From Antedon mediterranea (Eukaryota > Echinodermata > Crinoidea > Comatulida > Antedonidae): a DNA stretch of 64,000 bases. Below are positions 51,434-63,710 of this stretch, in pieces. Made by a program: the position numbers and the translations under genes. The stretch spans positions 11,043,001 to 11,107,000 of the forward strand of contig NC_092673.1 in assembly GCF_964355755.1 (NCBI RefSeq), read 5' to 3'. Within the stretch, counting starts at the first letter, position 1. Every line of letters starts with the position of its first letter. A model generated the notes under the pieces. The model ran no database searches and had not been told where the DNA came from. It was given only the letters and a program-made list of their open reading frames with translations.

Positions 51434-52908
51434 GAGAACTACTAAAATACGGTTCCACTGTTCTAGCTCCAATGATTTCAGACATTTTAAATCAAATATT
51501 TACAAAACATGAATTCGTGGATATTAATAAAGGAACACTCTTAGCACTACCAAAACCGGGTAAGGAAAAGGGTCCAACAAAGAATTTACGACCTGTTATT
51601 CTACTTAACACCATTCGCAAGTGCCTATCGCTTATAACACTGGATAGAATTACATCGAAAGTAGACGCATTCTTACCACAAAGCCAAAGTGGGTTTCGCA
51701 AAGGCAGAAGCACAAGTGATATTGTTTTTACACATCGATGGCTTATAGCTAAAGCACAAAAAGAAAAAATAAATATTTACATAACCGGTATAGATATGTC
51801 AAGCGCGTTTGACACCGTGGATAGAAACAAACTCCTCGACATACTCAAACATATTATAGACGAAGATGAACTTAGGATCGTTAGATTTCTGCTGAGTGAA
51901 ACCGGAATAAATCTAAAAATAAAAGGTGCAAAAGAACAGCCAATATTCCAAACCAACATCGGCACCCCTCAAGGAGATAGCTTAAGCCCGGTCTTATTCA
52001 CTGTTTACCTTGAGTCTGCGCTACGAGGAATCAGAACAATTATCCAAACAGAAATACCTCAAGAGATATCATATGCTGATGATGTAGATTTTTTTAGTCT
52101 AAACAGCAAGCATAATGTAAACGAATTAGAACGCCATTTATCAACTTTCAACTTAAATGTAAATAAAGAAAAAACAGAACACACTATTGTAAGACGAGAA
52201 AAAGAGGACATACAAGAACAATGGAGAAACACGAAAAAAGTAGGATCGCTCCTTGGGGACAGACAAGACATAATTAGAAGAAAACAACTAGCTGTAGCAA
52301 TGACCAAACTAAACTCGATGTGGCTTCGAAAAGATAAAATCAAATTAAAAATACATATCAAGCTGTACAACTCACTAGTTAAAAGTATATTACTCTACAA
52401 CTCTGAAACATGGGGACTCACAAAAGAAGAAGCACATAAACTCAACACATTTCACAGACAGCAACTTCGCAAAATCATAGGTATCAGGTTCCCAGACAGG
52501 ATATCGAACATAAATTTATACAGAAGGACAGGAACAAAACCGATTTCATTAGAAATAGTCGACGCAAGATGGAGACTATTGGGTCACATACTTAGACAAG
52601 ATCATGTACACCAGCCAACACAGTAATAAGCTATTATTTCAGCAACACTACCAATAAAAAATTTCGAGGAAGACCGAGAACCACCCTACCAGTAACTCTC
52701 AGCAACGACCTACTCACCCTTTATAAGCATAATACAGACATTAAGTATCCCGGACAATTGAAAACCAAGAAAGACTTGAAACAACTTAAAGAACTAGCCA
52801 ATGAAAGATCAGACTGGAAGAAACTAGTAAAAGAGATTTACGGAGCAGCCCAAGCGGAAATGTCGGCAGACTTTTCAGCGGAAAGGCAGTAATAATATAA
52901 ATAAATAA
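51434..52908 (+). mobile_element. LINE with a nearly intact RT, inserted in H9 with a 12-bp target duplication
   Basis: Reading starts in frame at the insertion point (ELLKYGSTVLAPMISDIL) and stays open from 51,472 to 52,624: LLALPKPGK, NLRPVILLNTIRKCLS, SQSGFRKGRSTSD, GIDMSSAFDTVDRNKLLDIL, GTPQGDSLSPVLF, YADDVDFF, LYNSETWGLTKEEAHKLN, RWRLLGHILR. One frameshift near 52,620 leads to FRGRPRTTLPVTLSNDLL and ERSDWKKLVKEIYGAAQAE, ending in two stops near 52,890. The 12-bp ATGCAAATTATT is duplicated at 51,422-51,433 and 54,492-54,503. It is 5'-truncated before RT, so no endonuclease is seen. This is the best-preserved retroelement here and looks young. The clade is not certain; the GRPR..L and W..LV tail is seen in RTE-like groups. 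Confidence 0.88.
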
Positions 52909-54485
52909 CTAGAATTTAATTCGTCACTTTGACGAATTATAGGTGATCATTTTTATCATTTTATTGACATTAACATTTTTTAAACATGCACGTACGTTAA
53001 CATGCGATCGTAAAAAACTGATGTACGCCATCCTATGACATGATGCATATACAATTATAGTGCTGATTTGTACCTATTATGTGTCATATACAATATGTAC
53101 AGTATATACTGTATATCTATATACAGTGTAGCATAGGTAAAATTACGGGACCCACATCATGTTCCATTTTTTTGGTATGATGGAATTATCAAAATAAACT
53201 CGAAGATGACAATTTCGAAAGATAATTAATTGAGCAAATAAATATAAGGATTGGAAGAGAATTTGACACGTAGAAGCGCAATGCGCGCTCTTTGAAATTT
53301 GTATAACTTCGACTAAAGAAATTTAAAAACAACGTTTTAACTTCAACTAGCCATATGATAATATCACAACATCCAATAGGCTTAATTTTTATATGAATTC
53401 ATATCTACATTTCATCAGCTTTCATAATAAATTATAATCATCATGGTCACATTCAATTCGGAAGAGCTGTAAGATATTCAAATGTATGGTGTAGGTGAAA
53501 TTACACGACCTACGTTATTCAAGTTTTTACGCGTGATGACGTCATCAAAATGAAAATGTTGACAACTCATGAGAAAGATAATTAAATGAGCAATCATATA
53601 CAAAAAATTTAGCGAAAATCGGGCACAAAATAACCGAGATGCGCTCAGTTGAATGTGATAATCCATGACAAAAGAGAAAAAAACCTAATTTTTAAATTCG
53701 AGTGGCCATTTGGTGACCTCGCAACATTTTGTACGTCAAATGTGTACATGAATTTATATCTAGAACTCAGTGGCTTCCAGAATAATTAAAAAAAATTGGG
53801 GGTGATCGTGCATTCTGAAGAATGATTTTCATTTTAAAAATGCCTTATTTTCCATCACTTTCAGCACTGTTATGCAGTTAATGTGCGCATTTTGTCATTT
53901 TTAACTTGCTCGTATAGCGTTATTTTAAGTCGGAACGAATTCGGTGAATGTACTAAGGATGGTGAGTAGAATGCGATTTCTACAAAAAATTCGTATTTTT
54001 ACGCTTTTTAAGAATCGCGCGCTCAAAAACGCATTTTTGCGCAGTAATTTTTTGAAACACGCAAATGGCCTAATTCATGCTCTAAATTGATTAAAACTTA
54101 ATTTTGAGCTTTTTAAATTTTGAACGCGCGATTTTAGGCGCATGAACCTACGTGCGCATGCGTTTTTACTTGCTAAATATTTTTATCTTTGACCTGAAGT
54201 TTACGTGTAATAAATTTCATTAATATGTGATAATGAATTATGGAGATATGATTGATAATGTGATTTCACAAAATGGCGTATAAATGACATCACGGATGAG
54301 TGATCACGCTGAAAAGCTTATTAGGACTATTGTTAAAGTATTTGAAAGACATTGTGAAATTTTGGTAATAATTGACATTAAACTTTTTTAGATATTTGTT
54401 ACACAAAATAGTGCCCAGAAACAATAATAACAATAAAGATTTGATACAATAACCATAAGTGATCATTTTATTCTAAATGATCACC
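52909..54485 (-). mobile_element. Helitron-like element H10 inside the LINE tail
   Basis: CTAG at 52,909-52,912 with AATTCGTCA/TGACGAATT and GGTGATCATT. Collinear with H1 over most of its length (TGTACGCCATCCTATGACAT, ACACGTAGAAGCGCAATGCG). At the far end a second stem-loop (GTGATCATTT/AAATGATCAC, about 54,458-54,485) closes it. It sits between the LINE's TAATAATATAAATAA tail and the right copy of the LINE target duplication. Confidence 0.75.
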
Positions 54486-54503
54486 TAATAAATGCAAATT
54501 ATT

Positions 54504-55605
54504 ATGCGCGCGGTGCGCACATAGAGTTAGAAACATCATTTTTTCGAGTGATTTATGTTTTTCCATACTTTTCTAGTAATTTTACCAACTTTTAAACAAT
54601 TTTGACTTAAAGTAACGTCATACGAGCACGTCAAATTGGACAATTTGCGCACGTTTTTGATGAAAAAGTTCGAAAATTTGTCAAAATTATGCCTTTTTTT
54701 AAACAGTCGTAATTTCTAAACTACACGGTCAACTTTTTGTGGATGACATATTCTGGAAGTTGATGAGTTGTAGATATCGGATCATGTATTAATATGGCTA
54801 ACCGGACATTGTGACGTCATCGTATGGCCACGCGAATATAAAATTTAGGATTTTTGTGTCTTTCGTAATAGGTCATCACATTTAATAGAACGCATCTCCA
54901 CTTAGCCGTTTTCCATTTTCACCCCGATTTTGATATTGTCTAGGTCAATCAACTATCTTTCGCATGAGTTAAAAATATTTAAATTTTTTTTACATCATCA
55001 TGCCTAAAAATTTAAATTACGTATGACATTAATTTCATCTTTACAGTAAATTTTAATCTGTTATAGCTCGTAAGAATAAAATGTGATAATCACGATTAAA
55101 ACGTTTTCTGGAAGCTATTGGATTGTAGATACAAAATCATGTAAAAATTTTGCCAATCGGATGTTGTGACGTCATCATATGGCCAGTTAAATAAAAAAGT
55201 CGTATTTTCATATTTTGCGTCATAGATCATTACATTTAAAAGAGCGCGCATTAATATTTTACGTATTAAAATTTCTTCTACACGTTAATATGTTGTTGCT
55301 GAGATAATTTCCTTCCGAAATTGCTACCTTCGCATTTCATTTTAAAACCGTCAACATGTTAAAAATTGCAATAAATAGTGGGTACTGTAATTTTACCTAT
55401 TCTAGACTGTATGTGATATGGATACAGATTATACTGTGTATACTATATGAATCAAAATAATAGAATTCAGCAATAACAACATATTCCTCAGTTCAGGTCA
55501 TAATGCCATAACCTTTTTCTGTGTGCAATATTCCAATGTATGACGTTCACGTGGCGTTTGTTGTGTGGATAACTAACTCGTCAAAGTGACGAGTTTCATG
55601 TCTAG
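54504..55605 (+). mobile_element. Helitron-like element H9, 3' piece
   Basis: Resumes with ATGCGCGCGGTGCGCAC exactly where the 5' piece stops, and ends in the AACTCGTCA/TGACGAGTT stem-loop, TCATGT and CTAG at 55,602-55,605. The next element starts TC at 55,606 with no spacer. Confidence 0.78.
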
Positions 55606-56549
55606 TCTTTTTCTGTATTCTTCTTTTTTCTGTCATTTTTATGTCTCGCGTAGCTCAAAAACGTGTAAACATAACATTTCATAACTTTGTCAACATGTGG
55701 GCATTTACGTGAAATTGTGCACCTCCTATTGTGAATGACCTCAGAGTTGCTCAACATGACTTACGTGCGTTTTTACGAATTCCGCGTATTTAACATAGAT
55801 CGAAAAATATATAACAATTTAAATTGAAACTTAACAAAAGTTTAAGTTATATCTTGCGCTAACTGACTATGCGGAAAAAATGGTATGTTTCACACGAAGT
55901 TACATTTTGAGCATGTTAAAAATTCCCACGTGCGCGCATATTTTTACGCACGCGGTACGCACATGCAGTTGTAAACAATTTTTTCCGCTTGATTTATGTT
56001 TTTCCAGCCTTTTCTAGTAATTTTAGCAACTTTTAAGCAATTTCGACTTATAATTAACGTCATACGGGCACGTCGAATTGGATAATTTACGTGCGTTTTT
56101 TATGAAAAAGTTCAAAAATTTCGCAAAATTTGTCAAAATTATACCTTTTTTTAAACAGTTGTAGTTTCTAAACTAAACGGTGAAAGTTATTTTTATTACA
56201 TATTCTGGAAGTTGATGAGTTGTAGATATCGGATCATGCATTAATATGGCTAACCGGACATTGTGACGTCATCGTATGGCCACCCGAATATGAAATATAG
56301 AATTTTTGTATCTTTTGTCATAGCGCATCACATTTAATAGAGTGCATCTCCACTTATCCATTTTCACACCGAATTGGATAATTTACGTGCGTTTTTGATG
56401 AAAAAGTTCAAAAATTTCGCAAAATTTGTCAATATTATACCTTTTTTTAAACAGTCGTAGTTCCTAAACTAAACGGTGAAAGTTATTTTTATTACATATT
56501 CTGGAAGTTGATGAGTTGTAGATATCGGATCATGCATTAATATGGCTAA
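55606..56549 (+). mobile_element. Helitron-like element H11, 5' piece
   Basis: Begins TCTTTTTCTGTATTCTTC directly after CTAG of H9. It contains a tandem duplication of about 300 bp (AATTGGATAATTTACGTGCG at about 56,077 and 56,373). It breaks at ATATGGCTAA and resumes at 58,087. Confidence 0.75.
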
Positions 56550-58086
56550 TAGTACAGGAAAACTATGAAATATGGTTGAAAAAATTGCAACAGAATTTAT
56601 TTCACCACAATGCATTTCTATAAGGTCCCTATATGAACATATTAAAAGTCTAGAAAAATCCAGGTAGGGGAAATAGGTTTTTTTAAACAAAATGGCTGCC
56701 AATGTCGAAAATGCCTAAAAAAGGACAAAAAAACATAAATAGTAGATCTAATTCAATTTAATAATCCACTTTATAGCGGTTTTTACAATGATTTTTATAT
56801 TTCTTTACAGTTTCGAAGATCTGAACTACAATATACACATTATTTTAAGTGCTGTTAATTAGAAAATGGCCGAAAAACAAATGTTTAAGTATCTAGATAT
56901 ATCCCTATTGTTATAATATATAAAACGCAGTCCTTCCTATGCTTAATGCATAGGATTACGGTGTCTAATAATAAATCAGTTTACATTTGTACTGTTATAA
57001 CAATATATTACAACATTGGTGGTACCAGTGGGGGAGGGGTATAGGGATGGGAGATCATATGGGAAGGGTGAGGGAGTCTGTCCGGCCCCCCATCCCCTCT
57101 CCCCAATTGGCTATTTTCGGGAGTATATGTAGACAATATGATGATATTTCCTAATATAAAACAATACCCCATTGAGTGCTGTTTCAAGGATTTTCATTTT
57201 TAAAAGTGACTAAAACTACCCTTTACTGGTATAATATTGTTGGAACTTCTGGGTGCGCTCCCATTGATGGCCCAGCCAATTGATGCTAGCTGCGCTCTCC
57301 CCCCCCCCCAGCCCCCTTATCGGGAAAATCCTTGCGCCATCACTGGACTACAATCAATCTATTACCGTATTTATTCGGATAAATGCTACATTTAGAAAAA
57401 TCGAATAAACTCCCCCATAAGACATCATTTTGAATAACCTACACCAGCGCACCCCCTCCCCTGCCCCCATCGGACATCATTTTGAATTTATTTCGTCGAA
57501 TGTACGACTCGCCACATTCATATTATACATAATATTGTGTTTTAACACATCTCTATTTGTAATAGAATTCACTGAATGACATGATGGTGTTGTATTTGTT
57601 CATATCTAAAGGGTGTATTTATTTGATTAACACATTACACCCACAAAAATAAACGCCTCTTCGAATAAACTCCTCACGACGATTACACGCCCCCACTACC
57701 CCAACCACCAAGGGCATTTATTCAAATAAATGCGGTAATTTCACTTTCATCTTGTCAGTATCTCATCCTCCATCTATTGGTGGGGTATTGAGCATGTGCT
57801 GATGCCGTGGCATTCTTAAAAAATAGTGGAGCAGCAGTCCAACCCATATTTTCTGCAACTGCAATTCATTTAACTACAACCTTATTTACAGGTACATCTA
57901 ATCAACTTTAATAGTTTCTCTGGTGCTGGTAGTAAATTTGTCATCAATACTTTCCATCCCTAGTCTGTGGGTTGAAGAGTATTTCCTATCCACTGCTATA
58001 CCTGGTAATAAAGACTCACGAAATAACATTTTGCAGCAAGGGAATAGATTTGCTTTTTGCAACTTTCTCAAAGAAAAGTAGGCTGT
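56550..58086. mobile_element. 1.5-kb foreign insert in H11
   Basis: Interrupts H11 between GGCTAA and GACATTGTGACG, with three bases of the Helitron (CCG) lost and no clear duplication or inverted ends. Contents: an AACAAAATGGCTGCC motif region (56,550-56,900), a G/C-rich stretch of CCCC words (57,020-57,330 and 57,440-57,480) and a MITE at 57,361-57,739. No coding is supported. Confidence 0.55.
57361..57739. mobile_element. MITE with ATTACCGTATTTATTCGG ends
   Basis: ATTACCGTATTTATTCGGAT at 57,361 faces its imperfect complement ending AAATGCGGTAAT at 57,739, giving about 27 bp of inverted ends. It has a second internal ATTCGAATAAA-type pair (about 57,400 and 57,660). 379 bp, no ORF. Elements with ACCGTATTTATTCG ends are widespread in animals. 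Confidence 0.7.
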
Positions 58087-58895
58087 GACATTGTGACGTC
58101 ATCGTATGGCCACCCGAATATAAAATATAGAATTTTTGTATCTTTTGTCATAGCGCATCACATTTAATAGAGTGCATCTCCACTTATCCGTTTTCCATTT
58201 TCACCCCGATTTTGATATTTTCTAGGTCAATTAACTATCTTTCGCATGAGTTAAAAATATTTTAATTTTTATGACGTCATCACGTCTAAAAATGTAAATA
58301 ACAGGGGTCACTTATTTTCATCTTTACGGTAAATTTCAATCTGTTATAGCTCGTCAAAATAAAAAGTGATAATCATGATTACAACTTTTTCTTGAAGCTA
58401 TTGGATTGTAGATTCATGTAATTCATGTAAACATTTTGCCAATCGGATGTTGTGACGTCATCATATGGCCAGTTGAATAAAAAAAAGTCGTATTTCATCT
58501 TTTGCGTCATAGTTCATCACATTTAAAAGGGCGCGAATCTATATTTTACGTATTTAAATTTCTTCTACACGTTAATATGTTGTTGCTGAGATAATGTCCT
58601 TCCGAAATTGCTATCTTATCATTTTGATACCGTCGCCATGTTAAAAATATGAATAAACAGGGGGTCCCGTAATTTCACCAATTCTACACTGTATGTAATA
58701 TGTATACAGAATATACTGTTTTAGTATACTATACGACACAAAATCGACAGAATTCAGCAGTAACAGCATATGATATTCTTCAGTTCAGGTAATAATGCCA
58801 TAATCTTTTCCGTGTGCAAAATTCCAACGTATGAAGTGCGCGTGGCGTTTGTCGTGCGGATAACTAACTCGTCAAAGTGACGAGTTCAAATCTAG
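58087..58895 (+). mobile_element. Helitron-like element H11, 3' piece
   Basis: Collinear with other copies through GTATGAAGTGCGCGTGGCG and the GTGCGGATAACT box to the AACTCGTCA/TGACGAGTT stem-loop, CAAAT and CTAG at 58,892-58,895. Confidence 0.78.
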
Positions 58896-59850
58896 TCTTC
58901 TTTGTTATTCTTCTTTCTTTCCCGGATTTTTGTGCGTCGCATATCCCCTATTGCTTGTGAACGTAACTTTGTATAACTTTGTCAAAAGATTGACATGTAC
59001 AGTAGCTGTAGATGTGCAAGAAACTTCGTTATATGACGTTAGAGTCGCACAGTGTAAGTTACGCGCGATTTTATGAATTTCAATGATTGATCATATGTAG
59101 ATTATAAACCAAAAGTCATTTTGTTTTGACACTTTAGTGAAAACTTAAGTCATATCAAGGGCAAACTTTCTATGGATTAAAAATGACATGTTTCACTAGA
59201 AGTTACGCGCGCACGCGCATTTAAAATTTAAAAATGCGCAAAATTTATTTCTAATCAACTTTCTACGCTGATCATGACATTTTGAGCATGTCAAAAATTC
59301 CCGCGCACACAAAAAAATGTACGCGTATGGTGCGCACGGAGTACGAAAATCATGTTTTTTTCCTCTTGAATTGTAATTTTCCAGCCTTTCCTAGTCATTT
59401 TAAAAAAGATTGACATCATTTCAAATTAAAATGACGTCATACGAACACGTTGATTTATACCATTTGCGCGCGTTTTAGTTAAAAAAGTGACAACATATTG
59501 TCAAAATTATGCCTATTTTGAATCTATTATAGCTCCTCAGGATCAGCCATGACCCCCACATTTTTTAATTTAATATGTAAGCAGATATGTTGTAGATATG
59601 AATTCATGCAGAATCTTTACCCCTCGGATGTTATGAAGTCATCGTATGGCTACACGAATGTAAAATATAGGATTTTTTACTCTTTCGTTATTGTACATCA
59701 CATTAAATAGAGCTCATCTCGCTTATACGTATTCCATTTCATCAGATATTTTAATACTGTCTAGGTCAATCAACTATCTTTCCCATGAGTTAAAAATATT
59801 TTAATTTTTATGACGTCATCGTGTCTCAAAATGTAAATAACATGGGTCAC
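58896..59850 (+). mobile_element. Helitron-like element H12, 3' truncated
   Basis: Starts TCTTCTTTGTTATTCTTC immediately after CTAG of H11 (a second perfect head-to-tail junction). It is collinear with other copies to about GGGTCACCTTATTT near 59,853, where it stops; no hairpin or CTAG end is present. Confidence 0.72.
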
Positions 59851-61470
59851 CTTATTTAACAATTGTTAAGTTGTTTTCATGTTCAACAATATATAACACC
59901 ATTTGGAATCATTTTGTTTGTGTTCATTTTTCTTCATTTACATTTTATTTTCATTTCAATGGTTTTGATATTTTACTCTTTTTTGGGGGGAGATTTGTTA
60001 GCTATTTGCTACTTCTTTAATTAAATTGTGGTCTATAGCAGTAACCTGTGTTCTGCCTTAATAATAATTTGCATGGGATGATTAAGTATAAAAGCGCAAT
60101 ACTGGATATGGGATATGAAAGTGACAACATGCATGAGAGGTGCATGTTGAAGTATGTCAATAACATTTTAATGATCAAATATGAATATGAAATAAGTTAT
60201 AGAATAATGAAACTACAGCTGCTTAAGAAAAAGTGACCGAAATTAAATGGGTTTTTTTTTGGGTGTTGATATTTTGTGGAAACACGACACCCATTTGGAT
60301 TTGTTTTATCTGTGTGTTTTTTGTTTTTTTTTCATTTATAAATTATATACATTTTTTTTCATGGTTTTTTATATTTTACAATTTTTTTTGTTAAGTTTGG
60401 TATCCTTTTTGCTAATTTTGTAATTATATTGTGGTCTAGTTTTTGATTTTTAGCTTACTCTACTTATTAATTACACATGTTGCCGATGTACTAAGCATTG
60501 ATATCAATCATGGCCACAGCGTTTTACTTACTGAGCCAAACCGTGATTTACGGTCATTCAGTTCAAAGAATAGGTGTAATTAATTAAAACTTCAATGATG
60601 CGAATATTTGATACGGTCGACTAAAGACTGTTTTTATAATAGTGGCCCGGCATGGTATTTGTAGATCCGGCCATGGCGGTACACGACATAGGAGGTTGCG
60701 TAGTTTACACAGTGACATAACATGGTCGCTGAGACGTCAAATTACTGCTACTTTTGCCTTTTTTTAGTGTTAGGGAAAAGTGAACCGCACAAACTACCAT
60801 TCTCAGCAATGGTCGGGGAAAGTTCAATAACTGGCAGTGAATAAAAGGTAACTGATATGCCGATCATATTATATGATTGGCTATTATATAAAAATTGATT
60901 TGTCATGTTTACCTGAAATCACGAATACACTAAGTTAATAGCTAGATCAACTTTCGTATGCACTTTGAGGTCCAAAAAATGTTACTTCAGAAATTAGTTT
61001 AGGGTGGTCAAACAATCATTTGTGGCTTGGTTGCACATTTTGAAAATGAGGCAAAAGGTCAGAGTGAAAGGTTATAAAACCAAACCAGAAATGACCTTTG
61101 ACCCACATACCAGGTCAAAGTCTATGGCCGGCAACTGATGTTTGGTTTACAACCATCTTTACACAAACAACAAACAAGCAAGAAATAATAAATGTGGTTG
61201 TAATGTTTGGAAAATGAGAGTTGTTTTATGTTGCAGTTGCAATGTTAACATTGTCATATTTGTGTGCGTGGTAAACTGATGCCCTAGAACGCAGAAGCTT
61301 CCAGGGGTCACTCTTCTTCTGATTGTCTCCCAAATTGTACGATTTTACCAATAAGCTTTTTCCAGCAGAAATGGACAGGTACTGTACAGAGGCAAGAACA
61401 CACATGTTAATTAGGGACTATAAGAAAATGTTTAAGACAGTGGGAAAATTGTGATTTTGTATTGTAAATA
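59851..61470. other. Unassigned T-rich sequence, partly duplicated
   Basis: Two similar T-rich stretches ending in ATTGTGGTCTA lie at about 59,930-60,040 and 60,300-60,440, with a 62-codon open frame between them that has no recognisable content. The remainder has no supported feature. Confidence 0.35.
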
Positions 61471-61498
61471 TTTAGATCAGACATCATCATCCGTTACG

Positions 61499-61726
61499 CT
61501 ATTTGTCTTGGGTAGACTGATCGTTTCCATGGCTCTCTTTCGGTGGTCTGATGGTCTTTCCTATCGAAGTATTTGCTTTTTTGAATTCTTTATTTATGTT
61601 TCCTATCCAGGTAGTTTTTGATCTGCCAACTGGTCTTTTAACTTTTCGAATGGATTCTGTCAACGCTAATTTGGCTGGAGTGTGGAGTGCCTTAGTATAA
61701 TATGTCCGGCCCATATGATCAGACAT
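61499..61726 (-). mobile_element. LINE ORF2 C-terminal scrap, minus strand
   Basis: Reads ALHTPAKLALTESIRKVKR, PVGRSKTTWIGNINKEF, the (R.)GR.KTTW...I segment common at the C-terminus of several LINE ORF2 proteins after the RT. The rest of the element is absent upstream. Confidence 0.5.
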
Positions 61727-61739
61727 GGTTTACCATATT

Positions 61740-62447
61740 TTCATTATAGTTTCAAGTTTTTTTTAATAAGAGTAAAACTGTATTTTAATAAAAACAAAAC
61801 CATTCTTATACTACAAATAAAATTGTATACAGTATGTATGTATAGCTAGACCATCGCAGCATGGCGGTATATTTTCCGCAAGCACACAACTGGGAGTTTC
61901 CCTGTTCAGGGGTCCCAAGTCTACCGCTACTCGCGGTAGTCTACCGCTTTTAGTACCCATCTACCGCGCTACCGCAATCTCGACGTTTTCTACCGCATTT
62001 TGATTTTTTTTACCGCATTTTCAAATTTCTCCATATTTTTGGCCAAATTGATTTACGGTTACACCCAGGCTCAGCAACAATAGTCAATAACCAGACAAAA
62101 GTGAGGCAGGATGTTGAAACAATGTCTATTCATGCAGTCTCCGTGGTCTATTATTGTATTTTTATTTGTATGCACTGCCCTTGTTAAACCGTAACAATAA
62201 TATAAACATGCACGGTACTACACGACGGACGTAGAAAAAAAAGAAGCGTGCAACCAACCGTGACTCAATCACGTGGTAACCGGAATACGCGATTATCAAT
62301 TTTGGGAGGATCCAAGTTTTAACTAAATAAACGCTTTGATTACACAGTGGTTGAGGCACATTTTTAATAGTTATTACATTTTTAAACACCCTCATAATTA
62401 ATTAACTCTACCAATGTTGATCCGCTGCAAAGAACAACAGATCGCAC
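61740..62447. other. Spacer containing a cluster of CTACCGC words
   Basis: Between about 61,920 and 62,025 the word TACCGC occurs about eight times at irregular spacing, including TCTACCGC and GCTACCGC. No ORF is supported. The rest is unassigned. Confidence 0.45.
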
Positions 62448-62960
62448 ATAATAATAAGCTTTATTTAATCACGGATACTTAACTCATCTAAAAGTTGTTT
62501 TTCAGTAAGACCGTGCTCAAAGGAAAACACCAACAAAAATAAATGTAAAAAGCAGATATCAAATCAAAAATAATAAAACAATTACAGAAGCAAAAAAACA
62601 AAAGCAGATAATAAAACAATTACAATGAAATAAAACAAGGATACACTTACTAACTATAAAATTAAATAATAACACTACATTTAAATAAAGCTACATGAAA
62701 TTAGCAGTTAACAGTTTCTTAAAAAGAGAGACAGAGTTCACATTTTTAATATCTTCATGTAGCTCATTCCAAACCTTGGCACCTCTATATGATAAGCTAC
62801 GTTTTTTGTAGTTCGTGTTTGGTTTTGGTACTATTAAATTTGGCTTAGTTCTAATCGCACGAGGTTGTTGAGTCGGTGTTTTATTTGGTTTTACTGTACG
62901 ATCCGATAATACGAACATGTAATGATTTAAAAAGCATGGATTCGCCAAGCAAGTAGGCCT
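62448..62960 (-). mobile_element. 3' end of a CR1-like LINE, minus strand
   Basis: The minus-strand frame at 62,948-62,691 reads RTKPNLIVPKPNTNYKKRS and LSYRGAKVWNELHEDIKN, then SLFKKLLTANF: the conserved RT-distal GA..WN.LP....S...FK tail of CR1/Rex-like ORF2. It is followed by an A-rich 3' UTR and an end with AAATAAAGCTTATTATTATG near 62,448. Only the last 80 or so codons remain. Confidence 0.72.
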
Positions 62961-63084
62961 ACGTTTAATAAAAATTTACCTAAGATTTTCGTAAGCTCTT
63001 TTGTTCAAACTTGTTATTTATATAGCAATAATCCACCCGTTCCGGCATGGGCATGCACGCTAGGCCTCTAGCCTAGGCCTACTC

Positions 63085-63125
63085 TTCGATCGATCGATCG
63101 ATGTCGCTGGTGGGGAATTTCCCAG
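63085..63125. repeat. Short palindromic patch
   Basis: TCGATCGATCGATCGA near 63,087 is followed by TCGCTGG and CCCAGCGA flanking an AT-centred loop. Small and possibly chance. Confidence 0.35.
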
Positions 63126-63640
63126 CGATAAGAAATCAGCGAAATAGCTCATAAACGGCTACATTTTAATGTTATATCTTTAATGCCAGTGTAATTACGT
63201 ATGGATAAAACAACACAAAACTCAATGTTTTTCATGTGAAATAATATGTTAACTCGCGTAGTGTAGCATAAGACGGATTCGGAATAGTTATTTCGATTGT
63301 TTTTGGGTTTTAAAATGGTAGCTAGCTAGAGCCTAGAAGTAGAAGCCCTAGGCTAGGCCTAGGACTGTGCCTAAAAAAAATGAGTAAATTCTATTGGGCA
63401 ATACTATCATGTGTAAATATTGTACATTATGTACTAATTAAGTTAAATTATTTTATATAATGAATTTTAGTTAAAATACAGTATATATTTTTTTAATTCT
63501 TTTTTGTACTGAGGATGTGTCCATAAAAAAAATAAGAATGTAAAAATACTGATGGATAAACCTATGTAAAAATTTATGTGTAAATATTGTATATACTGTA
63601 TATGTAACATATTTAGTTAATTAAGAGACGTAAACGACAC

Positions 63641-63710
63641 GCGTGTTGATTTTCGATTCCCCGCGCGTTGACTTTCGATTCCCCGAGCGTTGACTTTCGA
63701 CGCCCCGACG
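63641..63710. repeat. 22-bp tandem repeat, three copies
   Basis: GCGTTGACTTTCGATTCCCC-type units at 63,641-63,662, 63,663-63,684 and 63,685-63,706, differing by a few bases, with a partial fourth. GC-rich compared with its surroundings. Confidence 0.85.

Noticed and set aside
29339-59850. Interpreting the ~1.5-kb family as classical TIR transposons because facing copies form inverted repeats
   Set aside because: Most copies are head to tail with asymmetric ends (TC start, hairpin-CTAG end) and lack target duplications; the inverted pairs come from separate insertions in opposite orientation.
60048-60236. 62-codon frame in the T-rich region
   Set aside because: Low-complexity surroundings and no recognisable content.
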